Shown here: one piece after another, positions 6,160 through 9,188 of the stretch | How the letters are laid out: every line of letters starts with the position of its first letter | Position numbering within the stretch: the first letter of the stretch is position 1 | NCBI GenBank assembly: GCA_041609895.1 | Contig: JBFIPX010000132.1 | Coordinates: 1-9,188 of the forward strand | From: JAHHLP01 sp041609895 | GTDB lineage: Bacteria > Bacteroidota > Rhodothermia > Rhodothermales > JABDKH01 | Direction: 5' to 3' | Length of the DNA: 9,188 nucleotides | The notes under the pieces: model-generated | Told to the model about the DNA's origin: nothing | The model's database searches: none | What the model saw: the letters and a program-made list of their open reading frames with translations, nothing else | Made by a program: the position numbers and the translations under genes

Positions 6160-7485
6160 ATGAGTAGCATTGTTACAAGCATAGAGCGGCGCCCCGAGAA
6201 GTTCAGCTTCTGGCCACGGCATAACGAGGCTCTTTACAAGAGACTCGAAAGCAAGCACGCATGGCTGGAGGAGAAGCATCATCCGGAAGATGTGCGCGAG
6301 CGCGCGGAGGATCCGCTCGAGCACGAAATGGTGCTCAACATCGGACCGCAGCACCCCGCGACGCACGGAGTACTTCGATGTGCCGTAAAGCTGGACGGCG
6401 AGATCATCGAGAAGTGCGTCCTCGATCTCGGCTACCTGCACCGAGGCATTGAGAAACTGGCGGAGTCAAAGACGTACCAGGAATTCATGCCGTATACCGA
6501 CCGCATGGATTACCTGGCACCCTATTCGAACAACGTTGCGTGGTGTCTGGCAGTCGAGAAGATTGTCGCCATCGAAGTACCGGAGCGAGCTCAGTGGATT
6601 CGCACCATGATGTGCGAGCTCGCCCGTATCTCAGCCCATCTGCTTTGGCTCGGCGTCGGCCTTATGGACGCCGGTGCGCTGTCGGTATTTCTCTGGACGT
6701 TCCAGTACCGAGAGGACCTCTACAAGATCTTCGACGAGGTTGCAGGCGCCCGATTTACCGTATCGCATAGCCGCATCGGAGGCCTGGCGTCGGATATCTC
6801 GGATACCGCGCTTGCCATGATCCGCGACTTTACCGAGAGCTTTCCGGAGGCCGTGGACGGTTGGGAGAAACTGCTCAACAGGAATCGGATCTGGATCGAT
6901 AGGAATAATGGAGTAGGAGTCCTCAGTGCGGAGGAGGTGGTGCAGCTGGGTATGACCGGTCCGAACCTCAGAGGCTCGGGTGTTGCCTTCGACGTCCGCA
7001 GATTCGAGCCGTACCTCAAATACAACGACGTCGACTTTAATATCCCAATCAGATCCGAAGGTGACTGTCTCGCACGGTACTTCGTCAGAGTCGACGAGAT
7101 GAAGGAGAGCGTCAAGATCGTGAAGCAGTGCCTGGAGAATTTGCCGCAGGGATCCATTCGAGAGGATAACGCCAAGCACGCCTACGCGTCGAAGGATGAG
7201 GTGTATTACTCCATGGAGGGCATGATCCACGACTTCATGTACACGGATACGGGTGTGTGTCCGCCGAAAGGAGTCGAAACGTATCATGCGATCGAGGCGC
7301 CAAAAGGTGAGCTGGGCTTCTATCTCATGTCAGATGGAACGGGTAGGCCCTGGCGCGTACGCATCAACTCGCCCAGCTTCACGAACCTCCAGGCCCTCGA
7401 GCATCTCATGGAGGGTGGAGCCATCGGCGACATGGTCATTCTCATCGGGACAGTCGATCCGGTGATGGGCGAAGCAGATAAGTAG
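6160..7485 (+). CDS. nuoD: NADH-quinone oxidoreductase subunit D (49-kDa type)
   Basis: Quinone-site subunit of complex I, related to the large subunit of NiFe hydrogenases but without its metal ligands. It has 441 residues from this start. NIGPQHPATHG at 60-70 includes H69, and RMDYL at 115-119 includes Y118. Their 49-residue spacing equals that of His38 and Tyr87, the quinone-head ligands in Thermus Nqo4. YLHRGIEKLAE at 92-102 is the 49-kDa signature. The C-terminus (DPVMGEADK) matches the family end, so the gene is complete. The frame is open upstream to an ATG at 6073, but that would overlap nuoC by 68 bases and add a basic, low-complexity stretch. The ATG at 6160, 19 bases after nuoC, is preferred. 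About 50 residues still precede the conserved core. No clear Shine-Dalgarno sequence is seen. Confidence 0.96.
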   Translation: MSSIVTSIERRPEKFSFWPRHNEALYKRLESKHAWLEEKHHPEDVRERAEDPLEHEMVLNIGPQHPATHGVLRCAVKLDGEIIEKCVLDLGYLHRGIEKLAESKTYQEFMPYTDRMDYLAPYSNNVAWCLAVEKIVAIEVPERAQWIRTMMCELARISAHLLWLGVGLMDAGALSVFLWTFQYREDLYKIFDEVAGARFTVSHSRIGGLASDISDTALAMIRDFTESFPEAVDGWEKLLNRNRIWIDRNNGVGVLSAEEVVQLGMTGPNLRGSGVAFDVRRFEPYLKYNDVDFNIPIRSEGDCLARYFVRVDEMKESVKIVKQCLENLPQGSIREDNAKHAYASKDEVYYSMEGMIHDFMYTDTGVCPPKGVETYHAIEAPKGELGFYLMSDGTGRPWRVRINSPSFTNLQALEHLMEGGAIGDMVILIGTVDPVMGEADK

Positions 7486-7495
7486 CGAGTAACGA

Positions 7496-8170
7496 ATGGC
7501 AGATTCTGGACACGGCAAGGTGGTGACGCTTCCGGATCGCGATCCGAAGCCGGCATTCTCGAAGGAGCAACTCGTCTTCACGAGTGAAGAGAAGAAGCGT
7601 ATCGCCGGCTTTGTTGAGGAGTATGAGAAACCCGACGGCGCAATCATGAAGGCCCTGTGGCTGGCCCAGGAGAAGTTTGGTTTTCTGCACCCCGACGTGA
7701 TTCAACTCGTCGCCGATGAGGTAGGCATTCCGTACGCTCAGGCATATGGAGTAGCCACCTTTTACACGCAGTACTACAAGAAGAAGACTGGCAAGTACGT
7801 CCTCGACGTGTGCACGTGCTTCTCCTGCCAATTATGTGGCGGCTACGACATTCTCCACTACCTGGAGGAAAAGCTGGAGATCGGCAAGGGAGAGACAACC
7901 GACGACGGACTCTTTACGATCCAGGAAGTCGAGTGTCTAGGCGCATGCGGAAGCGCACCGATGCTTCAGGTAACCAACGGCCCGTATGTGCATCACCTTA
8001 CACGCGAGAAGGTCGATGCGCTCGTAGATGCGTTGATGGATGGTAACATGCCGGGCTTCACCTCGATAACGCTGCCGCAGGACGAGGACGAGATGGGTGG
8101 CAACCGCCGGACAGACGTTGTAAAGACCGAGGCATACAGAACCCCGCCCGTCGCAGAGACCGTGGAATAG
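7496..8170 (+). CDS. nuoE: NADH-quinone oxidoreductase subunit E (N1a 2Fe-2S, thioredoxin-like)
   Basis: Subunit of the NADH-input module that holds the off-path 2Fe-2S cluster N1a beside the FMN of NuoF. It has 224 residues. A helical N-terminal part (about 30-90) precedes a thioredoxin-like ferredoxin domain. The ligands are C106 and C111 (C-x4-C) and C147 and C151 (ECLGACGSAP, with the full signature at 137-155). The first ligand segment reads CTCFSCQLC, so two extra cysteines, C108 and C114, sit among the ligands. The tail after about residue 180 (NMPGFTSITLPQDEDE onward) is polar and extends the protein well beyond the 166 residues of E. coli NuoE. It begins ten bases after nuoD. nuoF starts four bases after its stop, which suggests translational coupling. 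Confidence 0.96.
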   Translation: MADSGHGKVVTLPDRDPKPAFSKEQLVFTSEEKKRIAGFVEEYEKPDGAIMKALWLAQEKFGFLHPDVIQLVADEVGIPYAQAYGVATFYTQYYKKKTGKYVLDVCTCFSCQLCGGYDILHYLEEKLEIGKGETTDDGLFTIQEVECLGACGSAPMLQVTNGPYVHHLTREKVDALVDALMDGNMPGFTSITLPQDEDEMGGNRRTDVVKTEAYRTPPVAETVE

Positions 8171-8174
8171 TGCT

Positions 8175-9188
8175 ATGGAAGTGAAGACTGCAAAGACAAA
8201 GGCGGGTGACTGGCGGAAGTACCAGCGCGTTCTGCTTCCGCCTATCAAGGATCTTCACAAGGTCGATGTCTATGAAGCCAACGGCGGCTACCAGGCGCTC
8301 AAGGCCGTCATTAAGGGCGACAAGTGGAGCCCCACGGCAGTTACTGATGAGGTCAAGGCGAGCGGTCTTCGCGGCCGCGGTGGAGCGAGCTTTGGTTGCG
8401 GTCTGAAGTGGAGCTTCATGCCCAAGCCGGACGGCGGACCGCGCTACCTCTGCTGCAACGGGGACGAGAGTGAACCGGGCACTTTCAAGGACCGGCAGCT
8501 TATGGAGTACAACCCGCACCTCGTCTTCGAAGGGATCATGATCGCGTGCTACGCGATGTCCATCTCGACCTGTTATCTGTACGTGCGCGGTGAGTACGCG
8601 GATTGGATCGACCAGATGGAGGCCGAGCTGGCGAACGCGTACGAGAAAGGATATATCGGAAAAAACATACTGGGCTCAGACTTCTCTGCCGAACTCTTCA
8701 TCCATAAGGGTGCAGGTGCGTACATCTGTGGCGAGGAGACCAGCCTGATGGAATCCCTGGAAGGAAAGCGTGCCTATCCCCGGATCAAGCCACCCTTCCC
8801 GGCGCAATACGGTGTATTCGGGAGACCGACTACCATCAATAACGTCGAGACGCTGGCGTGCGTCCCGCTCATCATGGAGCGGGGTGCAAGCTGGTATGCG
8901 GGCCTCGGGGCGGAGAAGCACCCGGGCCCGGTCCTCTACGGAATCTCTGGGCACGTAAATCGCCCCGGCGTCTACGAATACCCGACGGGGATGCTGATCA
9001 CCGACCTGATCGAAGAGGTCGCGCGCGGTGTGCGCGGCGGCAAAAAAGTCAACGCGGTCGTTCCGGCCGGCAGTTCGACGCCCCCGCTTCGCGCCGACAT
9101 GATAGAGGGCGTTACCATGGACGTCGAGTCGCTACGCGAGGCAGGCTCGATGATGGGAACGGCCGGGATGCTGGTGATGGATGAGGAC
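8175..9188 (+). CDS. nuoF: NADH-quinone oxidoreductase subunit F, 3'-truncated by window edge
   Basis: NADH-oxidising flavoprotein subunit of complex I. It binds NADH and FMN and, in its C-terminal part, the 4Fe-4S cluster N3. The frame is open from ATG 8175, four bases after the nuoE stop, to the last base, giving 338 codons without a stop. The FMN-binding glycine-rich segment GLRGRGGASFGCGLKW is at 64-79. NGDESEPGTFKDR at 95-107 and GAGAYICGEETSLMES at 179-194 (51-kDa signature) follow, then PPFPAQYGVFGRPTTINNVE at 206-225 and GSSTPP at 299-304. Compared with the 438-residue Thermus Nqo1, about 100 residues are missing on the right, including the ESCGKCTPCR-type N3 motif. The FMN loop has SFGCG where GFPTG is common. 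Confidence 0.96.
   Translation, partial: MEVKTAKTKAGDWRKYQRVLLPPIKDLHKVDVYEANGGYQALKAVIKGDKWSPTAVTDEVKASGLRGRGGASFGCGLKWSFMPKPDGGPRYLCCNGDESEPGTFKDRQLMEYNPHLVFEGIMIACYAMSISTCYLYVRGEYADWIDQMEAELANAYEKGYIGKNILGSDFSAELFIHKGAGAYICGEETSLMESLEGKRAYPRIKPPFPAQYGVFGRPTTINNVETLACVPLIMERGASWYAGLGAEKHPGPVLYGISGHVNRPGVYEYPTGMLITDLIEEVARGVRGGKKVNAVVPAGSSTPPLRADMIEGVTMDVESLREAGSMMGTAGMLVMDED

Noticed and set aside
6631..7287. 218-residue open frame on the minus strand inside nuoD
   Set aside because: It is wholly antisense to a strongly conserved gene. Its translation shows no recognisable domain, and it is the expected by-product of GC-rich codons on the other strand.

Overview
The window is ordinary bacterial chromosome, and every gene reads on the + strand. 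Four features suggest a GC-rich relative of Bacteroidota, most likely Rhodothermota or Balneolota (the Salinibacter/Rhodothermus side). There is a lone TonB-dependent receptor with an N-terminal carboxypeptidase-regulatory-like domain. nuoC and nuoD are separate genes. The upstream regions contain TTG / TAnnTTTG-like promoter matches. Most nuo genes have weak or no Shine-Dalgarno sequence. The taxonomy is inferred from gene style, not from a marker-gene comparison.

Layout. Positions 1-1047 hold the 3' part of purB (adenylosuccinate lyase, purine synthesis), cut by the left edge. Positions 1048-1239 hold a weak terminator candidate and a possible promoter. Positions 1240-4137 encode a 965-residue outer-membrane TonB-dependent receptor with a signal peptide, regulatory-like domain, plug and barrel. 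Its substrate is unknown and it has no SusD-type partner nearby. Positions 4138-4404 hold a strong intrinsic terminator, then a perfect 7-bp dyad overlapping the -35 of a putative promoter. Positions 4405-9188 are the start of a respiratory complex I operon, nuoA-nuoB-nuoC-nuoD-nuoE-nuoF. nuoF runs off the right edge before its N3 iron-sulfur cluster motif.

How the genes work together. NuoF (FMN, NADH oxidation) and NuoE (N1a 2Fe-2S) belong to the NADH-input module. NuoB (N2 4Fe-4S), NuoC and NuoD form the quinone-reducing connecting module. NuoA is a small membrane subunit at the junction with the proton-pumping arm. The gaps nuoB-C, C-D, D-E and E-F are only 4-19 bases, as expected for one transcript. 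The exception is nuoA-nuoB, whose 129-130 base spacer holds a 9-bp stem-loop that coincides with a tiny reading frame carrying three Cys codons.

I see no mobile element, CRISPR array, RNA gene or defence system. No clearly new system is evident. The points most worth a second look are the nuoA-nuoB spacer, the extra cysteines near the cofactor sites of NuoB, NuoE and NuoF, and the architecture of the receptor's extracellular insertions and cysteine pairs.
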